Assembly: GCA_016209525.1 (NCBI GenBank)
Contig: JACQWK010000070.1
Coordinates: 1 to 56,799 of the forward strand
Reading direction: 5' to 3'
Source: Verrucomicrobiota bacterium
Lineage (GTDB): Bacteria > Verrucomicrobiota > Verrucomicrobiia > Limisphaerales > SIBE01
DNA: 56,799 bases
The notes under the pieces: generated by a model
Told to the model about the DNA's origin: nothing
The model's input: only the letters and a program-made list of their open reading frames with translations
Database searches by the model: none
In this document: positions 9,601 through 18,100 of the stretch, in pieces
Layout of the letters: every line of letters begins with the position of its first letter
Position numbering within the stretch: position 1 is the stretch's first letter
Made by a program: the position numbers and the translations under genes

Positions 9601-10115
9601 ATGACACTGGTTCCTTTGCCGGTGAGTGAAAGCACCAAGGTCACGTTCTCGTTTTTGAGGGAGGTGGCTGGGTTCTCGTTGTAAAAGTATTTTCCAATGC
9701 CTTTGGTGATCAGGATGTCGGTCGTCGATTTGGCCAGGCCATAGCCGCCGAGCGTGCTGGCCGAAGACGCCGTCGGGATGAACGCCAGGACGGCAAAAGA
9801 GTCTTTGCCTTTTCCGCTGACCATATCGACGCGGAACTCAATCGTGCGCCCATCCTGGAGGGTAAACGTTTCGGATGTTTTCGTGCTGGCCGAAAAAATG
9901 GCCTGGCCCGCGGGGGGTTGGACGAACTTGAACTGCCCGCCGGTCTCGGAGGGCAAGCCAAACCCCGTCAGGAAACTGAAATCCTTCCAATCGGTCTTGG
10001 TGTTGTCGTCGAAGTTATCGAGGACCCGCGCGCCGATCAGCGAGCAGGACGCCGACAGAAGAACGGACCACAAACCGGCGCGCGCGAAGCGTGAGTGACA
10101 GAATCTTGAGTTCAT
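6654..10115 (-). CDS. Large secreted protein with tandem 218-residue duplication, Ig-like and PA14-like domains
   Basis: 1153 residues. The start at 10115 opens with a short signal peptide (MNSRFCHSRFARAGLWSVLL) that probably ends near residue 29. Two near-identical units begin LDNFDDNTKTDWKDF and LDNFNDNTKTDWNDF, about 218 residues apart, and share FGLPSETGGQFKFVQPPAG. They probably form beta-sandwich, lectin-like domains. Then come Ig-like segments (NTPPVISDVRPAEF), a carbohydrate-binding-module-like stretch (FLIEVEDFNFGGG), another Ig-like part, and near residues 960-1080 a PA14-like domain (FGVVTDDGYKISSS, FDFVVPQAGLYPFRMVWYE). I see no sortase or PEP-CTERM anchor. Verrucomicrobia secrete many such adhesive or polysaccharide-binding proteins. 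The ligand is unknown. It is convergent with the Cache gene and stands alone. Confidence 0.75.
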   Translation of the reverse strand: MNSRFCHSRFARAGLWSVLLSASCSLIGARVLDNFDDNTKTDWKDFSFLTGFGLPSETGGQFKFVQPPAGQAIFSASTKTSETFTLQDGRTIEFRVDMVSGKGKDSFAVLAFIPTASSASTLGGYGLAKSTTDILITKGIGKYFYNENPATSLKNENVTLVLSLTGKGTSVIVNAKVVDKSNNAVIFEHTVTDTPAAEVLRNGTDDPPAPYFGSGNFVLYCYQDFDRNAPEDFYEVIYDNAEAFVLDHSVLDNFNDNTKTDWNDFTFVKGFGLPSETGGQFKFVQPPAGQAIFSASTKTSRTFDLLEGERLDFRVDLVSGNGKDAFAVLAFIPTASSASTLAGYGFAKSTTDILITKGIGKYFYNEDPPTPIKNENVTLALSMTARGGSVILNARVLDKDNNNAVIFEQTFVDTPAADILSDGTDSPAAPYLGSGNLVLYAYQDFDRNAPQDVYEVVYDNAEVAAPPAAANTPPVISDVRPAEFSNFLPAPTQVSFKATDDKALDNSKISVTLNGVPVTAANGLTLAGTGNSRTVSFGGLAENVNYAAEFKVTDSDNVAVSSTLYFDTFSPNNFLIEVEDFNFGGGQFIDNPIVIAEGTGPQAKAYANQVGVQGTDYSDTRTSLQNVPYRPDDYVRMRQSLDFPRDKFTKAGGAAASVFDYDVGDIVAGEWMNYTRTFPAGTYEVYLRESLVNGTQVEAVLEKVTSNPAQPNPTTRVLGSFLAQRTGYLFRMFPLTDGLGKNKIIVRLSGVETLRLRQVSSSPSDGGIFQNYLVLLPVPDPGLQRATVTGVSPAQGTTLESVTPSLQATIQNRDTTVKTSSIVLRVNGNAVTPAVQSDANGATVSYVLSPLPAPNSTVTARLTFSDNLDVAQTNEWSFTLTYKALDPAHRVSGPGLERGFNLRLVQAPQGSALENSLQRAENQLVANSTIPAAISTNFTADVINFNKIEGPRGNFENDAVVPYLDPAGNGLDDFAVEITAYLDLPAGIQRFGVVTDDGYKISSSRNLADASATPVGFHNGGPANETFDFVVPQAGLYPFRMVWYERGGAGYAEWFTVDVATGERILINDPAQPKAIKAYRTVTPGPALRLESALAVTGPFALEAGAVVDAQTRTITIPFPRDASRFFRINSDARRTFTSIRIVENRIVISYRD

Positions 10116-10234
10116 AGCCTATTCTTACCTGGAACGCCGCTTCGTTTCCATCGTATTCAGTCGGCGACGGCAAATTCCGGCAAGAATTTGTTCGATTTGT
10201 CCGGCCAGTTTTTGCAAGCTGACGAGCAAGAGAA

Positions 10235-10531
10235 GTGCGCGGGCAAAGCGACGCGCGTAAAATGCCTTTCCCGGATAATACTTTTGACGCGGTGCTGTCC
10301 AGTTGGGCGCTGCACAACATTTATGATCGCCCCGGGCGCGAAACCGCCGTCAAAGAAATCATTCGCGTGCTCAAGCCCGGCGGGCGCGTCGTGATCATCG
10401 ACATTCGCCATACGCAGGAATATGAGGAGGTCATGAGGCAGGCACAAATGGACAGTCTGCGACTGAGCCGACCGAACTTCCTCTTCATCATCCCGAGTCG
10501 TACGCTCATCGCCACCAAGCCGGGGGTTTGA
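10235..10531 (+). pseudogene. Class I SAM-dependent methyltransferase, C-terminal remnant
   Basis: The frame carries MPFPDNTFDAVLSSWALHNI followed by IIRVLKPGGRVVIIDIRHT and ends FLFIIPSRTLIATKPGV. These are the post-I and motif II-III parts of UbiE-type methyltransferases. The glycine-rich SAM-binding motif I and the whole N-terminal half are missing. Upstream sequence back to the divergent secreted gene (10116-10234) contains no start with a plausible methyltransferase N-terminus. What survives is about 95 residues of a protein normally about 230-280 long, so it should be non-functional. The target of the former enzyme cannot be told. Confidence 0.7.
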
Positions 10532-10619
10532 CAAAGCGCATTGAATCACAGTTGAAGAGGAGACCAAACGTAATGCTGACGCGCCTTTTCACAACAATTC
10601 CGACCAGGCTCCGACCAAT

Positions 10620-10690
10620 CGGAGCGCGGGCGGCTCGCCCGCACTTTCGGACAAAGGCGCGAAACTCGCGGGCGAGCCGCCCGCGCTCCA
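10620..10690. repeat. GC-rich perfect hairpin (family G)
   Basis: Arms 10620-10641 and 10668-10690 (GGAGCGCGGGCGGCTCGCCC and its complement) pair almost perfectly around a 26-base loop. It sits directly upstream of a family A copy, so the two repeats are stacked. Confidence 0.75.
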
Positions 10691-10700
10691 GTCCGATCGC

Positions 10701-10832
10701 CGGTTCCTGGTCCCAATGCGCGCGGGATCCGCTTGGAGTGTGCCCGTGAACCTCAGAGCGCCGGTCTCCGACCCGGCGCGATTTTCGGCGCATGGCGGTT
10801 CGCGCCGGGTCGGAGACCGGCGCTCCGGTTAC
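10701..10832. repeat. Family A palindromic repeat, copy 2
   Basis: This copy has the same leader as the one at 1203 (GGTTCCTGGTCCCAATGCGC, then CCGCTTGGAG and CCCGTGAACCT) and the same long arms, here about 10755-10780 and 10801-10830. Its right edge overlaps the stop codon of the small membrane protein encoded on the minus strand. Confidence 0.75.
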
Positions 10833-11248
10833 GGCTCCCATCCGGGTGGATTCCGAGCCTGAGGTCCGACCAAAGTGCGATTCATGCGATGCAATGTGAA
10901 TGTCTCGGTTTCCCATGCGAACGTAATCGCCGGCACACCGTTCCGATAAAACACCGCAACATTGGCGTTGGTATCGATTGTCACTTTGTTCGACCGCCAT
11001 CTCGAGGAGTCTTGGTGGTCATAATAAAACCAACCCCAGGCCGATCCCGGCTTTCGGTAAACAAAGTCGGTGGTGAACCATCCCTCCAAACCCCAATTGC
11101 ATTTTTGGCGGACGCACATCTCGACACCCGCAGGGGTCACGACACATTGCACGACCCTCGGTCGGCCTGCCAGCGGAACCAGAATCACGAGCAGCACAAC
11201 CGTAATCACGATGATCGTCGCAAAAAATGGGAAGTCGCGAACATGCAT
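10829..11248 (-). CDS. Small membrane-anchored protein of unknown function
   Basis: 139 residues. After a short basic N-terminus (MHVRDFPFF) one strong membrane helix spans about residues 9-27 (ATIIVITVVLLVILVPLA). A soluble domain follows that is rich in aromatic residues and cysteines (VVQCVVTPAGVEMCVRQKC, GWFYYDHQD, AVFYRNGVPAITFAWET). The residue composition looks like real protein and differs from the opposite strand. I have seen similar short proteins in Verrucomicrobia but know of no function. The last residues (NPPGWEP) and the stop are encoded at the edge of a family A palindrome, so insertion of the repeat may have set the present C-terminus. It has no operon partner. Confidence 0.55.
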   Translation of the reverse strand: MHVRDFPFFATIIVITVVLLVILVPLAGRPRVVQCVVTPAGVEMCVRQKCNWGLEGWFTTDFVYRKPGSAWGWFYYDHQDSSRWRSNKVTIDTNANVAVFYRNGVPAITFAWETETFTLHRMNRTLVGPQARNPPGWEP

Positions 11249-11439
11249 TGCGAGCGTTGGCTGACAGTGATTGACGAAAGACTTACATTTTACTAGGGCA
11301 CACCCGTTCTCGATTCAGATTTCTCTATTGTCGGACATCCCTGGAGAGACTCTCCGCGAACTGGTCCGACCGTAGGTGTCTCATCCGCGGGCGTCAAGGC
11401 GCTTGGACCGGTCGTCCTAAGGGGAGGTTCGTCCTTATT

Positions 11440-11720
11440 TGGCAAGACAGCGACACTTGAATCTGGACCTAATAATTTGCGGGAGAGGCCAGTCAAGGCG
11501 CGCCAGCGTTTGGAGTGCGTGCGATTTATCGCCGCTTTATCCGGGAGTCCGAGGTCGAGTAATCCGGCTGCGGGTTTCGGTTGACCGTACGAAAGCGGCG
11601 ATAAATCGACCGCACTCCAAGCGCTTCGCGCCTTTTGATGCCCTGTGAAGCGCGGACGTCGGAGGTTGGGTTCTGGAGGTATCGCTGGCGTGTCGGTCGG
11701 CGACGCTGTTCGTTTCGCCT
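11440..11720. repeat. Family B repeat, copy 2 (long inverted repeat)
   Basis: The left part holds CCTAATAATTTGCGGGAGAG, then GCGCCAGCGTTTGGAGTGCG and TGCGATTTATCGCCGC (about 11465-11540). The right arm near 11592-11635 carries the complement (AAAGCGGCGATAAATCG, CTCCAAGCGCTTCGCGCC). The flank to about 11720 matches the outer flank of the copy at 18655-18905. It fills most of the gene-free stretch 11249-11824. Confidence 0.75.
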
Positions 11721-11824
11721 TCTTCCACGGTGGGATGAATCTCACGGCTGCCATCATTGCATCGCGCTGCGATGAGAGCGGATCGACTTGACTTGCTGGC
11801 AGTCCCGCCGCTTAGGTGTTAGCG

Positions 11825-12587
11825 ATGAACTCCACCCAATGCCTCCTCTTCCGTTGCCCGTCTCGTTTGAATTCAAGCGTCGCGATTTTCCTCTTGTGGT
11901 CTGCGCTCGGGACGGGTTTTGCCGCCGCGTTGCCGGGCGCGCGACCGGAGATCCACGCGGCCGATTATCCGAGCCTGCAAGCCGCCTTCGACGCACTGCC
12001 TCAACAGGGAGGTGTGGTTCGTTTGCCGCCCGGCACTTTTGAAATCGACCGGCCTCTGGTCGTCAGCCGCTCGGACGTGCTGATTCAAGGGGCGGGCACC
12101 GCCACGCATATCAAAAACATCAATCGCTCCGGCATGCCGGCGTTGCTGGTTCAGCATCCCGACGGACGAAAAGTCAGAGAATGGAATGGGCATCGAGCTC
12201 AAGGACGCACACGGCTGCGCCATTAGCGCGAATACCTTCACCATCAACAAAACGAGCAGCCTAACCATCGGTCCTGAAAGCGGGCGCATCACGGTCACAG
12301 GCAATAACTTCTCCAACAGCTACGTCGGGAAAGAAAAAGTGATTCGCGGCTCCAGCGATCTGGAGGCCGCGGGTTTGAAGCTGACTGGCACGCGCGACAT
12401 CACGGTCTCAGGAAACCTATTCTCCGGCCTGCGGCCAAAGGCGCTGGACACGGCTGCCGCTTCTGTGCGACGAGTGCTCTTCTCGGATAATCTCTTGGTC
12501 GATACGCCCAGCGATCACGCGCAGCTCAAGGATTCCCTGGTGACAGACAACTTGCCGGAAGACTCTACGGCTAAGCCGAAACCGTAG
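11825..12587 (+). pseudogene. Pectate-lyase-like right-handed beta-helix protein, internal deletion
   Basis: The ATG at 11825 opens a signal peptide (hydrophobic VAIFLLWSALGTGFAAALPG) and a pectate-lyase-3-like start: PSLQAAFDALPQQGGVVRLP, then PGTFEIDRPLVVSRSDVLIQ. Near 12165-12178 the frame breaks. The next frame, open through 12186-12587, carries late beta-helix rungs (NGMGIELKDAHGCAISANTF, ITVTGNNFSNSYVG, ITVSGNLFSGL). The two halves lack the middle rungs and are in different frames, so a deletion with frameshift removed the central part. Intact relatives are exported proteins of about 450-550 residues that may act on polysaccharide. A working product is unlikely. Confidence 0.65.
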
Positions 12588-12651
12588 GCGCAGGCTTTCC
12601 GGTGTCGGGGGCACACGCTGGTGCCGTTTGGGCCGTTCGACCGTTCCTTCC

Positions 12652-12785
12652 ACCTCACCCCGGCCCTCTCCCTCCGGGAGAGGGAGAACGGTCCACAGCG
12701 CAAGGCAAAGTCGGCGGCCTCTGATTGGGCCGACGCTGAGCCGGCGCGCCCCTCTCCCTGGGGAGATGGCCAGGGTGGGGGGAAC
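12652..12785. repeat. Family C repeat (CCTCACCCC..GGTGGGG type)
   Basis: Starts with CCTCACCCCGGCCCTCTCCC and a GGGAG-rich hairpin. It ends with CCCCTCTCCCTGGGGAGATG and CCAGGGTGGGG. Related copies are at 20801-20862, 43878-43948 and 56747-56799, with a degraded one inside hsdR near 37158. The spacer 12588-13047 otherwise holds only the repeat at 12905. Confidence 0.7.
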
Positions 12786-12904
12786 GAGGCCGACCGAACT
12801 CCAGCGAAGTCGAAATGGTGCCAGTGAGATTCAGCTTCCTGGGCCAAGGGGAACTGCCTACGCGATGCCCTGCAGCTTTCTGAGCTGAGGAAAACGCGTG
12901 GGTC

Positions 12905-13022
12905 AAGTCGTGTGTCGGAGTGTCGGGGTTTCGGTGTAACGGAGTGTTGTAACCCCACTACTCCGACACACCGACACGCCGACACGCCGACACACGGATA
13001 CTCCGGCACTCCACCACACCGT
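12905..13022. repeat. Palindrome built from GTGTCGGAGT-like short repeats
   Basis: The left part reads GTCGTGTGTCGGAGTGTCGG. The right part, 12955-13010, repeats ACTCCGACACACCGACACG units, its approximate complement. It is a low-complexity inverted arrangement about 50 bases past the end of the unknown secreted-protein gene. Confidence 0.6.
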
Positions 13023-13047
13023 CTCAGCTCTTCCCACCGGCTGATCA

Positions 13048-14673
13048 CTACTCGCTCCGAAATTGGCGAAATGCTTCGAGAAGCTTCAGCGGGAATTCGG
13101 CTCTTCCCGAAAGCCGGCCATCGACATCGACGCGGAAACGGAGGTCGCCGCTTTCCGTGTTGAGGCGGTCGAACTTCTCGCGCACGCTGGCCGGAATGGC
13201 CGGGTTGATCGTGGCCATCTGCTTGATTAATGCCAGGACGTTGGCTCGACCAAGAAAGACGGTGTTCGCCGTCGCGCCCAGGCCGGCGGCCGGTGGTGGC
13301 TTCTGAGCCGATTCAAGGGATGCGGCCATCTTGTCGGGATTGGCGAGATAGAGTCTGTTCTCTTTGATTGCGTATTCGACCTCGATCTTTCCCCCGCCCC
13401 ACAACCGCTCGAGTGTTTCCCGCTGGCCGGGCATTTTGAACATGGGCGCATCGAGATTCATCGTCATGCTGAATCGGTCCACGGAAATGTCGCCAACTTT
13501 GCGAAAACCTTCTTTGAACTCGGACGAGGAATAGGCCTTGTTCGGCCCGGTCAAGGAAGGCATCGCGTCTGTAAAGAACTGCTTGAAGGTCGCATAGGCT
13601 TCCTTGACCCCGGCTTTGGGAAACTCATAGATCCCGGAGAACGCGAACGTTTTCCCGAATTCTCCTGAGCCGACGAACCGCATGGGCGCAAGCGTGTCCA
13701 TCATTCGGTCGATTTGACCGGCCAGTTTTTCGTCCACTTCCTGGTTCTGCATTTGGAAACTCAGTCGAAACAACTTTTTGATCAGGGGCATGAAGGCCGG
13801 CTTTTCTCCGAGGGCGCCGGCCATCGAGAACATGGCCTTCGCGTCGAGATGATTCGCGAGGTTGGCGAGCCCGCCGCCGTCAGCTTTGAGCCAGCGCGCC
13901 AGTTCGGAATCAGGGAGCGGCTGGACGGTTTTGGAGATGGCGAATGTTTGATCGGCCAAGTCGGCTTGGACCTCGAGCCGTTGCAGGCCTTTCACGACGG
14001 TTTCGATGCCGTCGAGGTACAATCCCATCAACTGCGCCATGGCCTCGGGATTGAACGGCACGCCTTCGGGACGTTTTTGCCGGGCGAGCCCCTGCGTCAC
14101 GGCCATGCGGCCAATGCCTAATCCTTGAAGCGCTTGTTGCCGGGTCGCTTCGTCCAGTTGCACGGCCAGCGCGATCAAATTCTTGCCTGCATCGAGTGCG
14201 GAGGCCCACGCTGTGACCTTTTGTTTGTCTTCAGCCGAAAGATCGCCGCCTTGACCCAACCGAAACACAACCACCCCGAATTCGCCGGACTGGAACAGTT
14301 CATTCGGATTATCGCGGCCTCCGAGCAGGCTGGACTCTTGGAGCCCCTTTTTGAAAGCTTCGAAGTCTGTGACCGGCACGTAAAGAGCCATGAGCGGCGG
14401 AGCGCCGAGCGCGGGGACGGCCAGCGCGAACTGCCAGGGCCTTTTGCGGTCCACCCCGGCGAGATCAGGGCTTCCGATGGCGCGCGCGAGCTGGCTTCCT
14501 GGATCCCAATCCGAGCTCAAGCCGAGCGCGGAGCCGACTTGTTTGGCGTTTGCGTTGAGGGCGTCGAAGCTCCGGATTTTCACTTGGACCAACGGCTGAG
14601 GTTTGTCTTGGGCGACGGCCGCGCAACAGCAGAGTGCTCCGAGGCAAAGTGAACTGAGAATGCGTGTGTTCAT
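13048..14673 (-). CDS. Secreted protein of unknown function
   Basis: 541 residues starting at 14673 with a clear signal peptide, MNTRILSSLCLGALCCCAAV, probably cleaved after AVAQ. The two cysteines in the hydrophobic core raise the possibility of a lipoprotein, but no proper lipobox is visible. The mature part is alpha/beta in composition, with no repeats, no membrane helix and no enzyme motif that I recognise. Short features include VTDFEAFKKGLQES, SGIYEFPKAGVKEAYATFKQ and FRVDVDGRLSGRAEFPLK. The opening PLVQVKIRSFDALNANAK recalls periplasmic DUF3352-like proteins of Planctomycetes and Verrucomicrobia, but this is only a resemblance. Repeats flank it on both sides, so it is probably transcribed alone. 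Coding is secure; function is unknown. Confidence 0.7.
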   Translation of the reverse strand: MNTRILSSLCLGALCCCAAVAQDKPQPLVQVKIRSFDALNANAKQVGSALGLSSDWDPGSQLARAIGSPDLAGVDRKRPWQFALAVPALGAPPLMALYVPVTDFEAFKKGLQESSLLGGRDNPNELFQSGEFGVVVFRLGQGGDLSAEDKQKVTAWASALDAGKNLIALAVQLDEATRQQALQGLGIGRMAVTQGLARQKRPEGVPFNPEAMAQLMGLYLDGIETVVKGLQRLEVQADLADQTFAISKTVQPLPDSELARWLKADGGGLANLANHLDAKAMFSMAGALGEKPAFMPLIKKLFRLSFQMQNQEVDEKLAGQIDRMMDTLAPMRFVGSGEFGKTFAFSGIYEFPKAGVKEAYATFKQFFTDAMPSLTGPNKAYSSSEFKEGFRKVGDISVDRFSMTMNLDAPMFKMPGQRETLERLWGGGKIEVEYAIKENRLYLANPDKMAASLESAQKPPPAAGLGATANTVFLGRANVLALIKQMATINPAIPASVREKFDRLNTESGDLRFRVDVDGRLSGRAEFPLKLLEAFRQFRSE

Positions 14674-14834
14674 GATTTTGGTGGATTTGAATCGAAGAGT
14701 GAGTGATCGAGCTTTCGCTTCGCGGCGAGATGCAGCGGGCTACGCCCCATGTCGCGCGGGGGAACAATGGGGAATCACACCTCGAACGGCAATGACAAAG
14801 TCAGGCGTTCCTCAGCAGGAGTATTTCCTCTCGG

Positions 14835-14945
14835 CCTCTCGGACAAAGCGGCGATAAATCGCGCGCACTCCAAACGCTGGCGCGCCGTGGCGAGCCTCTC
14901 CGGCAAATTTTCAGGTGCGAGTTGAAGTGTCGCTGACGTGTTATT
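14835..14945. repeat. Family B repeat, half copy 3
   Basis: Contains AAAGCGGCGATAAATCG, CACTCCAAACGCTGGCGCGC and GGCAAATTTTCAGGT, then AAGTGTCGCTGACGTG. This is one arm plus its flank as seen at 11440 and 18655, with the opposite arm missing. Confidence 0.7.
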
Positions 14946-14974
14946 GATCCTTTCCGGAATCGGCGGACATTCTT

Positions 14975-15105
14975 GAGGGCGCGCATCTTGCCGCCCGGAC
15001 CGGAGCGTGAAATCGCACGGCGGCCTCAATTTCATGCCCAAGCACCGCCGGGCAAGATGCCCGGCTCCACGGCAGGCGGGACGCCCGCCGCTACGAACAA
15101 CCATC
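14975..15105. repeat. GC-rich imperfect palindrome (GGGCAAGATGCCCGGC type)
   Basis: GCGCATCTTGCCGCCCGGAC on the left is echoed by CCGGGCAAGATGCCCGGC and GGCGGGACGCCCGCCGCTAC on the right. It lies between two minus-strand genes, just downstream of the tricorn protease stop. Confidence 0.55.
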
Positions 15106-15155
15106 TGCGGCTTTTTCTGCTTCAAATGGCGAATTCAGGACCAAGGATGCACTGT

Positions 15156-18100
15156 TTACCGGCGCACACGCACCGGGAACGGCGGGCGTTTGGGCGATGC
15201 GGGCGGCTTTGCCTCCAGTTGCTTCAAGACCACTTCGATGGCCTTTTCAAGTTGCGGGTCTCTTCCGGCGATCACTTCGGCCGGCGCTTGCTCGACTTCG
15301 ATGTCCGGAGGCACGCCGACATTCTCGACAATGAATCCGTCCTCGGTCCAAATCGCCAGATTGGGCGCGGTGATGAATCCCCCGTCCATGAGCACTGGGA
15401 ACCCGAGGATGCCGACCAACCCGCCCCAGGTGCACTTCCCGATGAGGAGACCCAGTTCGAGCTTTTTGAACATCCAAGGAAGGAGATCTCCGCCCGAGCC
15501 CGCATCCTGGTCGATTAACATGACTTTCGGGCCTTGGATCGAAGCCGAGGGCGTTTTCAGGTCGGCGCCGTAACGCATGGCCCAATGGCTGATGTAAGGA
15601 CGACGCAGAATGTCGATGTAGTAATCAGCCACTTGTCCACCCCCGTTGTAACGTTCGTCCACGATGATCGCCTCGCGGTCCGCTTGCGGGAAGAAATAGC
15701 GCTTGAAGTATTCGTGGCCCAGAGTGGTCGTATTCGGCACATACACGTAAGCGACGCGTCCGCCGGTGGCAGCGGATACCCGGCGCAGATTTCCTTCCAC
15801 CCAATCGCGATTGCGCAGGGCGGTTTCATCAGCGATCGGCACGACCTTGACGATCCTTGAACCGGCACCGTCGGCGTTCGGGCCCACTGTGATTTCCACA
15901 ATTCGTCCGGAAGCAGCTTCGAACCGGCTGTAAAGATTCTCCGGAAAACGCAGATCTTTTCCTTGGACGGCCACCAGATATTCACCGGCCTTGACATCGA
16001 CCCCCGGTTCGGTCAGCGGCGAGCGCAACTCGGGGTTCCAATTGAGTCCGCCATAGACCTTCTTGAACCGATATCGGCCGTTCTCCACCGAGTAGTCCGC
16101 GCCGAGAAGCCCGCCGGGGACGAATTCCGGTTCGTAGAGCCGGTCGCCTCCGAAGACGGAGTGATGCCCAACGGCCAGCTCGCTGCACATCCATTGGAGC
16201 AGGCGATTAAGGTCGGATCGGACGGCGAGGTGCGGCAGAAACGGAGCATATTTCGCCTTCATCGCTTTCCAATCGGCGCCGTGCATGTGGGGGTCATAGA
16301 AATAATCGCGGTTGATCCGCCAGGCTTCCTCGAAGATCTGCGACCACTCGGCGCGAGGGTCGATCTTGACCTGGAGTTTGTCGATCGCAAGCTTGTGCTT
16401 GGCCGGATCCACTTTGTCGCCGAGGTCGGAGATCGACCAGCTCTCCTTGATCCGCAAGAGCACCTTTTTCCGGTCCGCGGAAATCGTGAAGGCATCGACG
16501 TTTTCGAGGATTGCTTCTTCCTTCTTCTTTTCGAGATCGAAGCGCTGGAGTGAGTTCGTGGCCCCGCCGAAGCGATTAATTCCTTGCGGATTCTTGAGGT
16601 AGAAGATTTGTCCGGCCTTGCCCGCCTGCAAGCTGGAGTAGCCCGCGGCGGGAACTGGCAGAGCCTGGATCCGCTGGGAGAGATCTTCGAACTCGATCGT
16701 CACCTTCGGTGGCGCGGCTTTGGCCTCCTTGTCGTCGGTTTTCTTTCTTTCGTCCTCTTTCGAAGCTGCGGCGTCCTCGCTCTTTTTCTCCTTCTCCTCG
16801 TCGCTTTCCTTCGCCAAGGGCGAAGGGACGCCTTTGGTCAGCACGACCAGATAGACGGAACTGGCCGAACGCATGTCGGCATTCGACATGGAAAACCAGT
16901 CTTGAGTCGGGCCGGCGTCGGTCGAGGCCAGGAAATAGAGGTACTTGCCGTCGGCATCAAAGACCGGCGCGTAGGAATTGGCGAGGCCGTCCGTCAACGC
17001 ATGCGATTCGCGCTCTCCGACGGAGTAAAGGTAGATCGTGTTCATCTGCGTCATCGTGTTTCGTGTGTAAGCCAGCCACTTTGAATCGGGAGACCACGCA
17101 TGATGCAGCGTCTTGAGCGCCGACCGACCGTAGAGGGCATCGGATGAAATCTTGGTTTCCTGTTCCGCAGCCAAGTCAAAGATGAAGATGGACCGGGAAT
17201 GGTCGCTGTAACTCAACTTCTGGCTGTCGGGCGACCACTTCAGGTCCTCGTAGAAACCGGCGCCGGCGAGTTCCACGATTCGCACCGGCCCCTTGCCGTC
17301 CTGGGGCGCGATGTGGAGTTCGTATTCGCCCCGTTCATCCGAGAAAAAAGCGATCCACTTGCCGTCCGGCGACCACGCGGGCGAACGCTCGTGGACGGCC
17401 GGAGTCAGGGTGAGATTGCGGTCGTCGCCTTTCTCCGCCGGAACGGTGACGATCTCACCGCGGAACTCGAACACGGCGCGAGCACCCGAAGGCGATACGG
17501 AAGCGTTTCGAATGTATTTCGCGCCTTTGACGAAGCGAGGGCGGGTCTCGTTGAGATCGGCGGCGACACCGATTTTGAGCCGCGCCCGGGAGCGTGTGGC
17601 CGGATCAAACAGGTGAAGGTGGCCGGCTTGTTCGTAAACGATCCGCCCGCCGCCCGCCGACGCGCTGAGGATCGGGAAGTCGTCGTGGAAGGTCAGTTGG
17701 TTGATCGCGCGAGTCTCTGGGTTGAACGAGAAGAGATTGAACTCGCCGTTCCGGTCCGAGATGAAGTAAATGGCTCCCCCCATCCACATCGGGTCCGTGT
17801 CGTTCGAGCGGCCGGGCGGCTGGGGGATTTGCTCGACGGCGTAGGTTTTCGCATCGAAGAGCAGGAGCCGGGAGTTCGTTCCGCCCCGATAATGCTTCCA
17901 TTGGCGAAACGCCTCGCGCGACGGCAGGTAAAGGATTTTCGCGCCGTCGGGTGAATAGGCCGCTTTAAACCCGTGAGGAATGGGCAGTCGCGTCACCGCG
18001 CCGCCTTCAATCGGCACCGTGAAGAACTGAACGTAACGCCGCGTGTGCACCTCGCGCGGGGACGTGAAGAGAACCGCAGAACCGTCCGGAGTGAACCCCA

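Noticed and set aside
12955..13010. Short repeated CCGACAC units that might suggest a CRISPR array
   Set aside because: Units are 7-10 bases without regular spacers, and no cas gene is present. It is a degenerate simple repeat.
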